This document shows positions 1-6,126 of a DNA stretch of 8,207 nt, piece after piece. Origin of the DNA: CAYVCP01 sp964450565 (GTDB taxonomy: Bacteria; Patescibacteriota; Minisyncoccia; Minisyncoccales; CG1-02-41-26); NCBI GenBank assembly GCA_964450565.1, contig CAYVCP010000026.1:1-8207 (forward strand). The letters are read 5' to 3'. The translations under genes were made by a program, and so were the position numbers. Under the pieces are notes generated by a model. The model was not told the DNA's origin. It searched no databases and saw only the letters and a list, made by a program, of their open reading frames with translations. Numbering within the stretch: position 1 is the first letter of the stretch; every line of letters starts with the position of its first letter.

Positions 1-1
1 A

Positions 2-166
2 ATTTATTATCATCATACCGGTTTTCCAGGTGGCTTTAGACAACAAACTATGGAGGAGTTAGTAGAAAAAAAGGGTTTTGAAGAAGTTTTGAGAAAAGCT
101 GTTCTTGGTATGATGCCAAAAAATAAGCTAAGAGATAGACAGATAAAGAGATTAAGGTTTAAATAA
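2..166 (+). CDS. rplM: 50S ribosomal protein L13, C-terminal part (5' end outside window)
   Basis: This is the last 54 codons of ribosomal protein L13, an early-assembling protein of the large ribosomal subunit that binds 23S rRNA. The frame opens at base 2 and ends at TAA 164-166. The visible protein carries the L13 signature YYHHTGFPGGF at the left edge (family form Y-x-H-[ST]-G-[YF]-P-G-G). It then has a helix ending in an AVLGMMPKNKLRD stretch, matching the family's 'AV.GMLPKN.LG', and a basic tail. Two bases separate its stop from rpsI, the near-universal bacterial L13-S9 pairing, so the two are co-transcribed. The promoter and first roughly 60% of the gene lie upstream. Identity is secure from the motif and the neighbour; only completeness is unknown. 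Confidence 0.95.
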   Translation: MYYHHTGFPGGFRQQTMEELVEKKGFEEVLRKAVLGMMPKNKLRDRQIKRLRFK

Positions 167-168
167 TT

Positions 169-615
169 ATGGAACAAGAATTTGAAAAAACAGAAGAAGA
201 GATATTAGAGGAAGCTAAAAAGAAGAAGAGGTATTTTGAAAGTGTTGGCAGAAGAAAAGAGTCAACAGCTCGAGTGCGTTTGTTTACTTCTACTAAAAAA
301 GGTATTGAAATTAATGGAAAGGATTATAAGGATTATTTCAAAGTTTCGAGATTACACAACGCAGTTGTTGCGCCCTTGGAAAGATTGAAATGTGAAAATA
401 AATTTGGTTTTACTATTTTGGTTAAAGGTGGTGGTAAAACAGGACAATCTGGAGCTTGTAGACATGGTATTGCAAGGAGTTTAACTCTTTTAAACCCTTA
501 TTTCAGAAAAAGATTAAAGAAGGCTGGTTTTTTAACCCGTGACTCAAGAGAAAAAGAAAGAAAGAAACCAGGGTTGAAAAAAGCAAGAAGAGCTCCACAA
601 TGGTCAAAGAGATGA
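169..615 (+). CDS. rpsI: 30S ribosomal protein S9 with acidic N-terminal extension
   Basis: S9 is a 148-residue small-subunit protein whose C-terminal tail reaches the P-site tRNA. Family hallmarks seen: VGRRKEST at about 26-33, KGGGKTGQSGACRHGIARSL at about 86-105, AGFLTRDSR at about 118-126, and a C-terminal KKARRAPQWSKR whose final Ser-Lys-Arg is the conserved tRNA-contacting end. S9 is usually about 130 residues. The excess is an N-terminal segment of about 22 residues rich in Glu then Lys (EKTEEEILEEAKKKK). There is no internal Met before the GRRK core, so the ATG at 169 is the only sensible start. AAGG at 154-157, 11 nt upstream inside rplM, is a possible weak Shine-Dalgarno. It sits 2 nt after rplM and 15 nt before the Cas4-like gene. 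Confidence 0.97.
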   Translation: MEQEFEKTEEEILEEAKKKKRYFESVGRRKESTARVRLFTSTKKGIEINGKDYKDYFKVSRLHNAVVAPLERLKCENKFGFTILVKGGGKTGQSGACRHGIARSLTLLNPYFRKRLKKAGFLTRDSREKERKKPGLKKARRAPQWSKR

Positions 616-630
616 TTTTTTCTTGTACTA

Positions 631-1311
631 ATGCTAAAAGAGTTAATAGATAAGTTTTATCTAGATCAACAACAAAGCAAGGATCAGGTTAAGTTTTATA
701 TTACTGACGCTGGAAAATGCCAGCGGACAGTTTTTTTTAAGTTTAAATCAGCTCCCAAAGAAGATATGGAGCCAAGAATTTTAAGAATCTTTGAGCAAGG
801 AGAACAATTACATAGACATATTTTTAATGTTTTATATAGGTTGAAGATTGGCGTAACGACAGAAGTATCAATTCCTTCTCAAGAATTAGTTTCAGGCAGA
901 GCAGATGCAATCTTATGTGTTGATGGAGAGAATTATGTTTTGGATATTAAAAGTATGAATAGTATGATTTTTAGAAAATTGGAATGTCCAAAACCAGAAA
1001 ACATTTATCAATTACAACTTTATCTACATTATTTTGATATTAAAAAAGGATTATTACTTTATATTGATAAAGACAGACAGGAGCTTAAAGAATTTATTGT
1101 GCACTACGACGAAGGATTAGTTAAAGTTCTTTTGGGTAATTTTAAAAGTTTAAAACAAAAGATAGAGAAAAAATTAATACCTGGTGTTTTGGTTGATTAT
1201 CCAAGGAATTGGCAGTGTCGATATTGTCAATATAGGAAAATATGTGATTTAGCAGGAAGAGAGGAGGTTAAGTGGACAGATTTTAAAAAGAAAATACAAA
1301 AATTATCCTAA
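631..1311 (+). CDS. Cas4/RecB-like PD-(D/E)XK nuclease with four-cysteine Fe-S motif
   Basis: This 226-residue protein resembles stand-alone Cas4-type nucleases of the RecB/AddB fold. Such enzymes resect DNA ends, and a [4Fe-4S] cluster ties the N- and C-termini together. Seen: an N-terminal Cys30 (AGKCQR); GEQLH with His61; GRADA with Asp92; LDIKS with Asp105 and Lys107, the D-x-K part of the active site; QLQLY at 127-131, the usual Gln/Tyr motif after the core; and C-terminal Cys196, Cys199 and Cys205 spaced C-x2-C-x5-C. One Cys in front and three behind is the Cas4/AddB arrangement. No cas1, cas2 or repeat array is visible, so a CRISPR adaptation role has no local support; DNA repair is the likelier inference. 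It follows rpsI by 15 nt with no evident promoter or Shine-Dalgarno, so it probably rides on the ribosomal transcript. The exact biological role is unknown. Confidence 0.82.
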   Translation: MLKELIDKFYLDQQQSKDQVKFYITDAGKCQRTVFFKFKSAPKEDMEPRILRIFEQGEQLHRHIFNVLYRLKIGVTTEVSIPSQELVSGRADAILCVDGENYVLDIKSMNSMIFRKLECPKPENIYQLQLYLHYFDIKKGLLLYIDKDRQELKEFIVHYDEGLVKVLLGNFKSLKQKIEKKLIPGVLVDYPRNWQCRYCQYRKICDLAGREEVKWTDFKKKIQKLS

Positions 1312-1331
1312 CCTTTAATCGCTTGATAATT
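1301..1331 (+). repeat. 7-bp inverted repeat over the nuclease stop codon and murA -35
   Basis: AATTATC at 1301-1307 is the exact reverse complement of GATAATT at 1325-1331, with a 17-nt loop that contains the nuclease TAA stop (1309-1311). The right arm overlaps the proposed murA -35 element. The stem is almost all A-T and is not followed by a clean T-run, so it is a poor terminator. It could be a weak transcript end, an operator, or chance in AT-rich DNA. Confidence 0.25.
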
Positions 1332-1351
1332 ATAATATTATTAGATAGAAT
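1323..1351 (+). promoter_or_regulatory. Sigma70-type promoter for the murA operon, leaderless layout
   Basis: TTGATA (1323-1328) and TAGAAT (1346-1351) each match the -35 and -10 consensus in five of six positions and are separated by the ideal 17 bp. A start site about 7-8 nt after the -10 falls at 1358-1360, that is, at or beside the murA ATG (1360). No Shine-Dalgarno lies in front of that ATG (the preceding bases are TAACCCCAT). This supports a leaderless mRNA. A second TATAAT (1331-1336) lies within the spacer but has no matching -35 at 16-18 bp. The prediction is by eye. Confidence 0.65.
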
Positions 1352-1359
1352 AACCCCAT

Positions 1360-2616
1360 ATGAAAGAAAAATTTGTCATAAAAGGAGGTAATAGATTAGA
1401 AGGTGAAGTTGAGATTAGAGGCTCTAAAAATGCTGCAGCAGCTATTATCTCAGCTGTTTTATTAACAAAAGAAGAATGTATTATTTCCAACGTTCCTTTA
1501 GTAAAAGATATTTTAAATCTTTTAGATATTTTAAAAGAAATGGGTGTGGAAGTTCGTTTTTTAGCTAAAAGAAAAATAAGCATAAAGGCTACTGACATAG
1601 ATTTATCAAAATTGAATTATAATAAATTTTCTAAAGCAAGAACCTCTGTTCTTTTAATAGGTAGTTTAGTTACAAGATGCAAGGAATTTAGAGTGCCAAA
1701 GCCTGGTGGCGATAGGATAGGGTTAAGACCTATCAATACCCACTTAAATGCGTTGCAAAAATTAGGGATTGAAATAAAAAAACAAGAAGGAGATTACTAT
1801 TTTTTTACCCAACAACTAATTGGAAAGAAAATTGTCTTGCCTGAGTTTTCTGTAACAGCAACAGAAATTTTGATATTAGCTTCTTGTACGGCTAGAGGAA
1901 AAACTTTAATTAAGACAGCTGCCCAAGAACCCCATGTAAGAGATTTAATTAAAATGGTGAATAAAATGGGGGGTAAGATAAAGACTGTTGGGCCAAATGA
2001 AATTGAAATCGAAGGAGTGACTGAATTAAAAGGAGTAGAACATGAAATTATTTCAGACTATATTGAAGCTGGTACTTTTCTTGTTTTCGGAATAGCAACT
2101 CATGGAAGGATTAAAGTTAAAAATGTTAACGTAGATGATTTAGATATTTTTCTAGAAAAGTTAAGGGAAATGGGAGTTAGTTTTAAAATTTCAGAAAGAG
2201 AAATTGAAGTCTTTGTCGAAAAAGAATTAAAGGCAGTAAAAATACAGGCGCTTCCTTATCCTGGATTTCCCACAGATCTACTTCCTTTAATGGTGCCTTT
2301 GTTGATACAAAGTAAGGGAAAAAGTTTAATTCATGATCCTTTATACGAAAATAGGTTACATTATGTCCAAGAGCTTAGAAAAATGGGAGCAGATATCGAA
2401 ATTGTAGATCCGCACAGAGCTTTTGTCTTAGGAAAAACTCCTTTGCATGGAGTTGAAATTAAGTCTTGGGACATAAGAGCTGGGGCTACACTAATAGTTG
2501 CTGGTTTAATGGCTGAAAAAGAAACAGTTATCAATGCGATTGATCAAATAGATAGGGGCTATGAAAACATAGAAGAAAGGTTGCAATTATTAGGAGCTGA
2601 CATAACGAGAATATGA
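1360..2616 (+). CDS. murA: UDP-N-acetylglucosamine 1-carboxyvinyltransferase (MurA), Cys-to-Asp active-site type
   Basis: MurA transfers enolpyruvate from PEP to UDP-GlcNAc, the first committed step of peptidoglycan synthesis, in the cytoplasm. At 418 residues it has the standard family length and covers both inverted alpha/beta domains. Conserved residues seen: Lys23-Asn24 (GSKNAA), Arg94 (KARTS), Arg123 (GLRP), Asp306 (FPTD), the EAGTF motif at 236-240 and Arg399 (IDRGYE near the C-terminus). The active-site loop reads PGGDRIG, with Asp118 where E. coli MurA has Cys115. This natural variant is known from Mycobacterium, Chlamydia and Borrelia enzymes, which stay active but are not alkylated by fosfomycin. 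The ATG at 1360 fits the family N-terminus and follows a promoter directly. The gene heads an operon, and its TGA overlaps the mreB start by 4 nt. Confidence 0.96.
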   Translation: MKEKFVIKGGNRLEGEVEIRGSKNAAAAIISAVLLTKEECIISNVPLVKDILNLLDILKEMGVEVRFLAKRKISIKATDIDLSKLNYNKFSKARTSVLLIGSLVTRCKEFRVPKPGGDRIGLRPINTHLNALQKLGIEIKKQEGDYYFFTQQLIGKKIVLPEFSVTATEILILASCTARGKTLIKTAAQEPHVRDLIKMVNKMGGKIKTVGPNEIEIEGVTELKGVEHEIISDYIEAGTFLVFGIATHGRIKVKNVNVDDLDIFLEKLREMGVSFKISEREIEVFVEKELKAVKIQALPYPGFPTDLLPLMVPLLIQSKGKSLIHDPLYENRLHYVQELRKMGADIEIVDPHRAFVLGKTPLHGVEIKSWDIRAGATLIVAGLMAEKETVINAIDQIDRGYENIEERLQLLGADITRI

Positions 2617-3626
2617 GTTTTATAAATAATAAATTAGCAATTGATCTGGGGACTTGTAATTGTCTTGTTTTCACACCAAAGAAAGGAGTGGTTTTAAACG
2701 AACCATCTGTTGTTGCTGTGTCAAAGCCAGAAAATAAGATTTTAGCTGTTGGATCTGAGGCAAAAGCCATGATTGGAAGGACTCCTGACAATATCGTCGT
2801 TTATAGGCCCCTTAGAGACGGGGTGATAGCGGATTATAAGGTGACAGAGGCTATGATGAGGTACTTTATTAAAAGAACAAAGAGTAAGTTTGGTTTTATA
2901 AAGCCAGAAATGGTAATCTCTATTCCGGTTGGAGCTAGTTCTACAGAAAGGAGGGCAGTGATTGAGGCAGCAAAAGCAGCAGGAGCTAGGTCTGCTTATG
3001 TGGCTAAAGAACCAATTTTAGCTGCTATAGGAGCTGGAATTCCTATTAATTCTTGTGAAGGTAATATGATTATTGATATAGGAGGGGGAACATCGGAAGT
3101 TGCTGTAGTTTCTTTGGGTGGAATAGTGACAGCTACTTCTGTTAGGGCAGCAGGCGATAAATTTGATGAAAAGATAGCTGAGTATATTAAAAAAAATCAT
3201 AATTTAGCTATTGGAAGTCAATCAGCAGAAGAAATTAAAATTAGAATTGGGCAGGCTTTTCCTCAAAAGAAAGAAGATTTTTTTGAAACTAGGGGAAGAG
3301 ACCTTGCTACTGGTTTACCAAGAAATATTAAAATTTTTTCCAATGAAATAGCAAGAGCAATTTCTGATGTTTTAGAAGACATAATAATAGGCGTTAAACA
3401 AGTATTAAAAAATACACCCCCAGAACTTTCAGCTGATATTATGAATAAAGGGATGATACTTTCTGGTGGCGGTGCTTTGTTAAGGAACTTAGACCAATTG
3501 TTTTCTAAAACAACTGGTGTTCCGTGTTTTATTGCCAAAGACCCCTTAAGGTGCGTGGTCAAAGGAACGGGAATAGTAGTGAATAATCTTGATGATTATA
3601 AAAGAAGTATAATGACAAAGAAATGA
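2613..3626 (+). CDS. mreB: MreB-family actin-like rod-shape protein, paralogue 1
   Basis: This is a 337-residue bacterial actin; MreB polymerises under the membrane and positions wall synthesis. Nucleotide-fold motifs seen: phosphate-1 DLGTCN (11-16), NEPSVVAV (29-36), SIPVG (103-107), catalytic Glu133 in KEPILAAIGAG, phosphate-2 IDIGGGTSE (154-162), AGDKFDEKI (180-188), RGRDLATGLP (227-236) and adenosine motif SGGGALLRNL (284-293). Length is normal (330-350). The N-terminus is short (MSFINNKLAIDLGT) and lacks an obvious amphipathic membrane helix. The usual TAN after DLG is TCN, and the usual EEP is KEP. These suggest a diverged paralogue of the more canonical copy starting at 7314. Its ATG overlaps the murA stop (ATGA 2613-2616) and its TGA overlaps the holB start. 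Co-transcription with murA fits a wall-growth role. It could be called Mbl or MreBH, but those labels are Bacillus-specific. Confidence 0.93.
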   Translation: MSFINNKLAIDLGTCNCLVFTPKKGVVLNEPSVVAVSKPENKILAVGSEAKAMIGRTPDNIVVYRPLRDGVIADYKVTEAMMRYFIKRTKSKFGFIKPEMVISIPVGASSTERRAVIEAAKAAGARSAYVAKEPILAAIGAGIPINSCEGNMIIDIGGGTSEVAVVSLGGIVTATSVRAAGDKFDEKIAEYIKKNHNLAIGSQSAEEIKIRIGQAFPQKKEDFFETRGRDLATGLPRNIKIFSNEIARAISDVLEDIIIGVKQVLKNTPPELSADIMNKGMILSGGGALLRNLDQLFSKTTGVPCFIAKDPLRCVVKGTGIVVNNLDDYKRSIMTKK

Positions 3627-4432
3627 CAATTGGACATAAGGTTCAGATTGCCTTTTTAAAAAATGCTGTTTTAAACGATAGAGTGCCTCAAGCTATGCTT
3701 TTTTCTGGTGTTACTGGTTTAGGTAAAAAAAGAATTGCTCTAGAGTTTTTGAATCAATTAGGAAAAAAAGATCTCTCATATCCTGATTTAATTTTAGTAG
3801 CAGAAACAAGGGGAGTTATTGCTATTGATCAAGTTAGAGAGGTTAAGAGATCCTTAACTTTGAAGTCAGATTTTAAAGCTATTGTGGTTGATAACGCCCA
3901 TTTAATGAATCGGGATGCTCAAAACTGTTTTTTAAAGACGCTAGAAGAGCCGAATAAAAACGTTTATTTTATTCTTATAACATCTCACCCAAGAATGTTA
4001 AAAAATACTATTATCTCTAGATGCGAAGAGTTAAAATTTTATCAAGAAAAAGATATTTTTAACGAATTTAAACACCACCCTTACTTTCAAAAGATTATTG
4101 ATCTTTCTTGTGGAAAACACGGTGTTGCTATTTCTTTTTTCCGAAATCAAGATTTATTACAAGAAGAGTTAAATAAGATAAAACAAATAGAAGATTTTAT
4201 AAAAGGTGATTTACAGGAAAAGTTTTCATTTTCCAAAAAGTTTTTTAGCATCAAAGAAAATAATTTAAGTGACTTTCTGAATCATTTGATTTTTTATTTT
4301 AGAACTAAGTTGATTACAGGTGATTTTTCAGTTAAAGAAAAAATAGAAGAAATTGAAAACTTGAAATTTATGTTGATAACGTCTAATATTAATAAAAGAT
4401 TAGGTTTTGAAAGTTTAATTTTAAAATTATGA
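3623..4432 (+). CDS. holB: DNA polymerase III delta' subunit (clamp loader), zinc module missing
   Basis: Delta' is the structural member of the clamp loader that helps place the sliding clamp at primed DNA. This 269-residue protein has the AAA+ order of the DnaX/HolB family: VPQAMLFSG (21-29), a Walker A-like GVTGLGKK (29-36), the AIVVDNAHLMN Walker B region (86-96), FLKTLEEP (103-110), sensor-1-like FILITSHP (116-123) and the SRC motif Ser132-Arg133-Cys134 that acts in trans on the neighbouring ATPase. Walker A has Lys36 where Thr/Ser is needed, and Walker B reads DNAH instead of DEx[DH]. ATP hydrolysis is therefore unlikely, as for other delta' subunits. The four-Cys zinc module normally between the Walker motifs is absent. 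DnaX is less likely because of length and degenerate ATPase motifs. The C-terminal half is weakly conserved, Lys/Phe rich. The gene overlaps both neighbours by ATGA. Confidence 0.85.
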   Translation: MTIGHKVQIAFLKNAVLNDRVPQAMLFSGVTGLGKKRIALEFLNQLGKKDLSYPDLILVAETRGVIAIDQVREVKRSLTLKSDFKAIVVDNAHLMNRDAQNCFLKTLEEPNKNVYFILITSHPRMLKNTIISRCEELKFYQEKDIFNEFKHHPYFQKIIDLSCGKHGVAISFFRNQDLLQEELNKIKQIEDFIKGDLQEKFSFSKKFFSIKENNLSDFLNHLIFYFRTKLITGDFSVKEKIEEIENLKFMLITSNINKRLGFESLILKL

Positions 4433-4986
4433 TTTTTACAGAAATTATTAATCAATTAGATCCTTCTTTAGAAAATATCCTTTCTGAGTTCAAGCAAGAG
4501 ATGATGAAACTAAGAACTTCTAGACTTTCTCCTGGATTAATAGAGGATGTGGAAGCAGAATGTTTTGGTAGTATTTTACCCATTAAACAACTTGGTGCCA
4601 TATCTTCTCCTACACAAAGGGAACTTTTAATTCAGCTTTGGGATCAATCTTATATCCCAGGAGTTATAAAAGCGATAGAGCGTGAGGGGTTGGGTCTTGG
4701 TATAAAAATAGATGGAAATAGTATTTATTTAAGCTCTCCTTCTTTAACAGAAGAATCAAGGCAAAACTTAATTGTGCTTTTGAACAAGAAAAAAGAAGAA
4801 ACTTTTCAAGATATTAGACATCAACGAGATATTGCTTGGAAAAAAATTCAAGATGGGTTTCAACAAGGGGAAATTAGAGAAGACGATAAATTTAAGGGAA
4901 AAGACAAGTTAGATGAGAAAATAAGAGAATACAGAGAGAAAGTTGAAATTATGACTACAAATAAAGAACAAGAAATAAAAGGATGA
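4429..4986 (+). CDS. frr: Ribosome recycling factor
   Basis: RRF works with EF-G to split post-termination ribosomes and free the mRNA. At 185 residues it is exactly family length. Domain I is the three-helix bundle (residues 1-30 and about 105-185), and domain II is the inserted beta head (about 31-104). Seen: LRTSRLSPGLIEDV (28-41; family form RTGRASP.LL), QLGAISSPTQRELLIQ (54-69), the Trp71-Asp72 motif, the GLGLGIKIDGNSIYL turn (87-101), PSLTEESR (104-111) and an Arg at 130 where the family has a conserved arginine important for ribosome binding. It starts in the holB stop (ATGA 4429-4432) with no Shine-Dalgarno in the AT-rich bases before it, and ends in the rseP start (ATGA 4983-4986). 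Translation probably depends on coupling. Confidence 0.96.
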   Translation: MIFTEIINQLDPSLENILSEFKQEMMKLRTSRLSPGLIEDVEAECFGSILPIKQLGAISSPTQRELLIQLWDQSYIPGVIKAIEREGLGLGIKIDGNSIYLSSPSLTEESRQNLIVLLNKKKEETFQDIRHQRDIAWKKIQDGFQQGEIREDDKFKGKDKLDEKIREYREKVEIMTTNKEQEIKG

Positions 4987-6044
4987 TTATAGCTATTTTA
5001 GTTGTTTTGTTGAGTTTGGTTATTCTTACTGCCCTTCATGAATTAGGGCATTTTTTGCTAGCTAAAAAGTTTGATGTAAAAGTTGAAGAGTTTGGGATTG
5101 GTTATCCTCCAAGAATTATTGGAAAGAAAATAGGAGAAACTATCTATTCTTTAAACCTTTTGCCTTTTGGTGCTTTTGTTAAGATAATGGGTGAAGATGG
5201 AGGAGTGGATGATCAAAGAAGTTTTGCTAAAAAAACTATTTTACAGAGAGCTTTAATATTACTTGGAGGAGTTGTGATGTTTTGGATAGTAGCCATTATT
5301 ATTCTTACTTTTCTAAGTGGTATTGCTGGGGTGCCAACAGCAGTTCCAGATAATTTAGACACAAAAGCTAACGTACAGATTTTAAGTATTGCTTCTGATT
5401 CTCCAGCACAAAAAGCAGGAATTCAAGTAGGAGATATTATTATGAAAGTAGGAGAAGAGAGTGTTGATAAAGTACAACAAGTGCAGGATTTTACTAAAAT
5501 ACATGAGCAAGAAGAAATAACTCTCTTTTTACAAAGAGCAGGGGAAGAAATTAATACGAAATTAACTTTAAGAGAAAGTAATCATGCACAAGGATCTATA
5601 GGTGTTTCTTTAGTTAGGGTGAGCAATCTAAAAACTACATGGTACAAAGCTCCTTTTTTAGCTTCTAAAATAACCTATGAACAAACAAAAGCTATTCCTG
5701 TGGTTCTCTATGGTGCTTTAAGGAAAAAGATAGGAGGAGAGAAAGTGACAGAGGTTCAATTTGTTGGTCCAATTGGTGTTGGGCAAATGTTAGGGCGAGC
5801 TGTTTATCAAAGCTGGGGTAGTTTCTTTATGCTAATAAGTATGATTTCTATTTGGTTAGCGTTGTTTAATATTCTTCCGATTCCAGCTTTAGATGGTGGT
5901 AGATTATTGTTTCTTATTATTGAAGCTATAAGAAGAAAGCCAATGACTCAAAAAATAGAGCAAAAGATTAATGGATTTTTCTTCTTAATATTAATTGTAT
6001 TTATGGTTTTTATTACAGCGAGAGATATTTTTAGGTTGTTTTAA
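4983..6044 (+). CDS. rseP: RseP-type site-2 zinc metalloprotease (M50) with one PDZ domain
   Basis: This is an intramembrane zinc protease that cuts transmembrane helices such as anti-sigma factors or leftover signal peptides; the substrate here is unknown. In 353 residues: TM1 about 1-24 holds HELGH (19-23, metal-binding His19 and His23, catalytic Glu20); a conserved stretch GIGYPP (38-43) and LPFGAFVKIMGEDG (60-73); TM2 about 90-112; a single PDZ domain about 125-200 with SPAQKAGIQVGDII; TM3 about 278-299 ending in NILPIPALDGGR (296-307), where Asp304 is the third zinc ligand; TM4 about 331-347. E. coli RseP has two PDZ domains; one is common in other phyla. The usual G-P-x-x-N after TM2's start is replaced by GGVVMF (95-100). 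It is last in the murA operon, and a terminator follows 8 nt after the stop. Confidence 0.93.
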   Translation: MIIAILVVLLSLVILTALHELGHFLLAKKFDVKVEEFGIGYPPRIIGKKIGETIYSLNLLPFGAFVKIMGEDGGVDDQRSFAKKTILQRALILLGGVVMFWIVAIIILTFLSGIAGVPTAVPDNLDTKANVQILSIASDSPAQKAGIQVGDIIMKVGEESVDKVQQVQDFTKIHEQEEITLFLQRAGEEINTKLTLRESNHAQGSIGVSLVRVSNLKTTWYKAPFLASKITYEQTKAIPVVLYGALRKKIGGEKVTEVQFVGPIGVGQMLGRAVYQSWGSFFMLISMISIWLALFNILPIPALDGGRLLFLIIEAIRRKPMTQKIEQKINGFFFLILIVFMVFITARDIFRLF

Positions 6045-6051
6045 CAACATC

Positions 6052-6085
6052 TTGCCGTAAAAATTGTTTTTGCAGGCAATTTTTT
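6052..6085 (+). terminator. Rho-independent terminator closing the murA-rseP operon
   Basis: TTGCC (6052-6056) pairs with GGCAA (6075-6079). Inside, AAAAA (6059-6063) can pair with TTTTT (6067-6071) around a 3-nt loop, with a small internal bulge between the two stems. Six T residues follow directly (6080-6085). It sits just after the rseP stop and before the next promoter, where an operon end is expected. The stem is modest in G+C, typical of an AT-rich genome. Confidence 0.72.
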
Positions 6086-6090
6086 ATTAC

Positions 6091-6119
6091 TTGCAGAAGC
6101 TGTGTTTTTGAGATAAGAT
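6091..6119 (+). promoter_or_regulatory. Probable promoter for proS-mreB, leaderless layout
   Basis: TTGCAG (6091-6096) and TAAGAT (6114-6119) lie 17 bp apart. The -10 matches consensus in four of six positions and the -35 in its first three, so this is weaker than the murA promoter. The expected start site (about 6126) is one base before the proS ATG at 6127. No Shine-Dalgarno is present in AGATAAAAAAT before the ATG. Its position right after a terminator makes a promoter here necessary; the exact hexamers are less sure. Confidence 0.5.
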
Positions 6120-6126
6120 AAAAAAT

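Noticed and set aside
603..630. Possible terminator after rpsI (T6 at 616-621)
   Set aside because: No convincing G+C stem precedes the T-run; CCA/TGG around 595-603 gives only three pairs and is too far from the T-run, and the nuclease gene follows within 15 nt.
631..1311. CRISPR-Cas adaptation locus around the Cas4-like gene
   Set aside because: No cas1, cas2 or effector gene and no repeat-spacer array is present; the neighbours are rpsI and murA.
1331..1336. TATAAT as the murA -10 element
   Set aside because: No -35-like hexamer is found 16-18 bp upstream, whereas TTGATA/TAGAAT with a 17-bp spacer fits better.
1341..1598. Open frame on the - strand opposite the murA start
   Set aside because: It lies wholly over the murA promoter and 5' end, has no recognisable protein motif, and is a mirror of a well-supported gene.
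2531..2791. Open frame on the - strand across the murA/mreB junction
   Set aside because: It is antisense to two conserved genes, with no family features and no promoter or ribosome site that I can see.
3018..3562. Two open frames on the - strand inside mreB (3018-3200 and 3263-3562)
   Set aside because: Both are antisense shadows of a strongly conserved MreB coding region.
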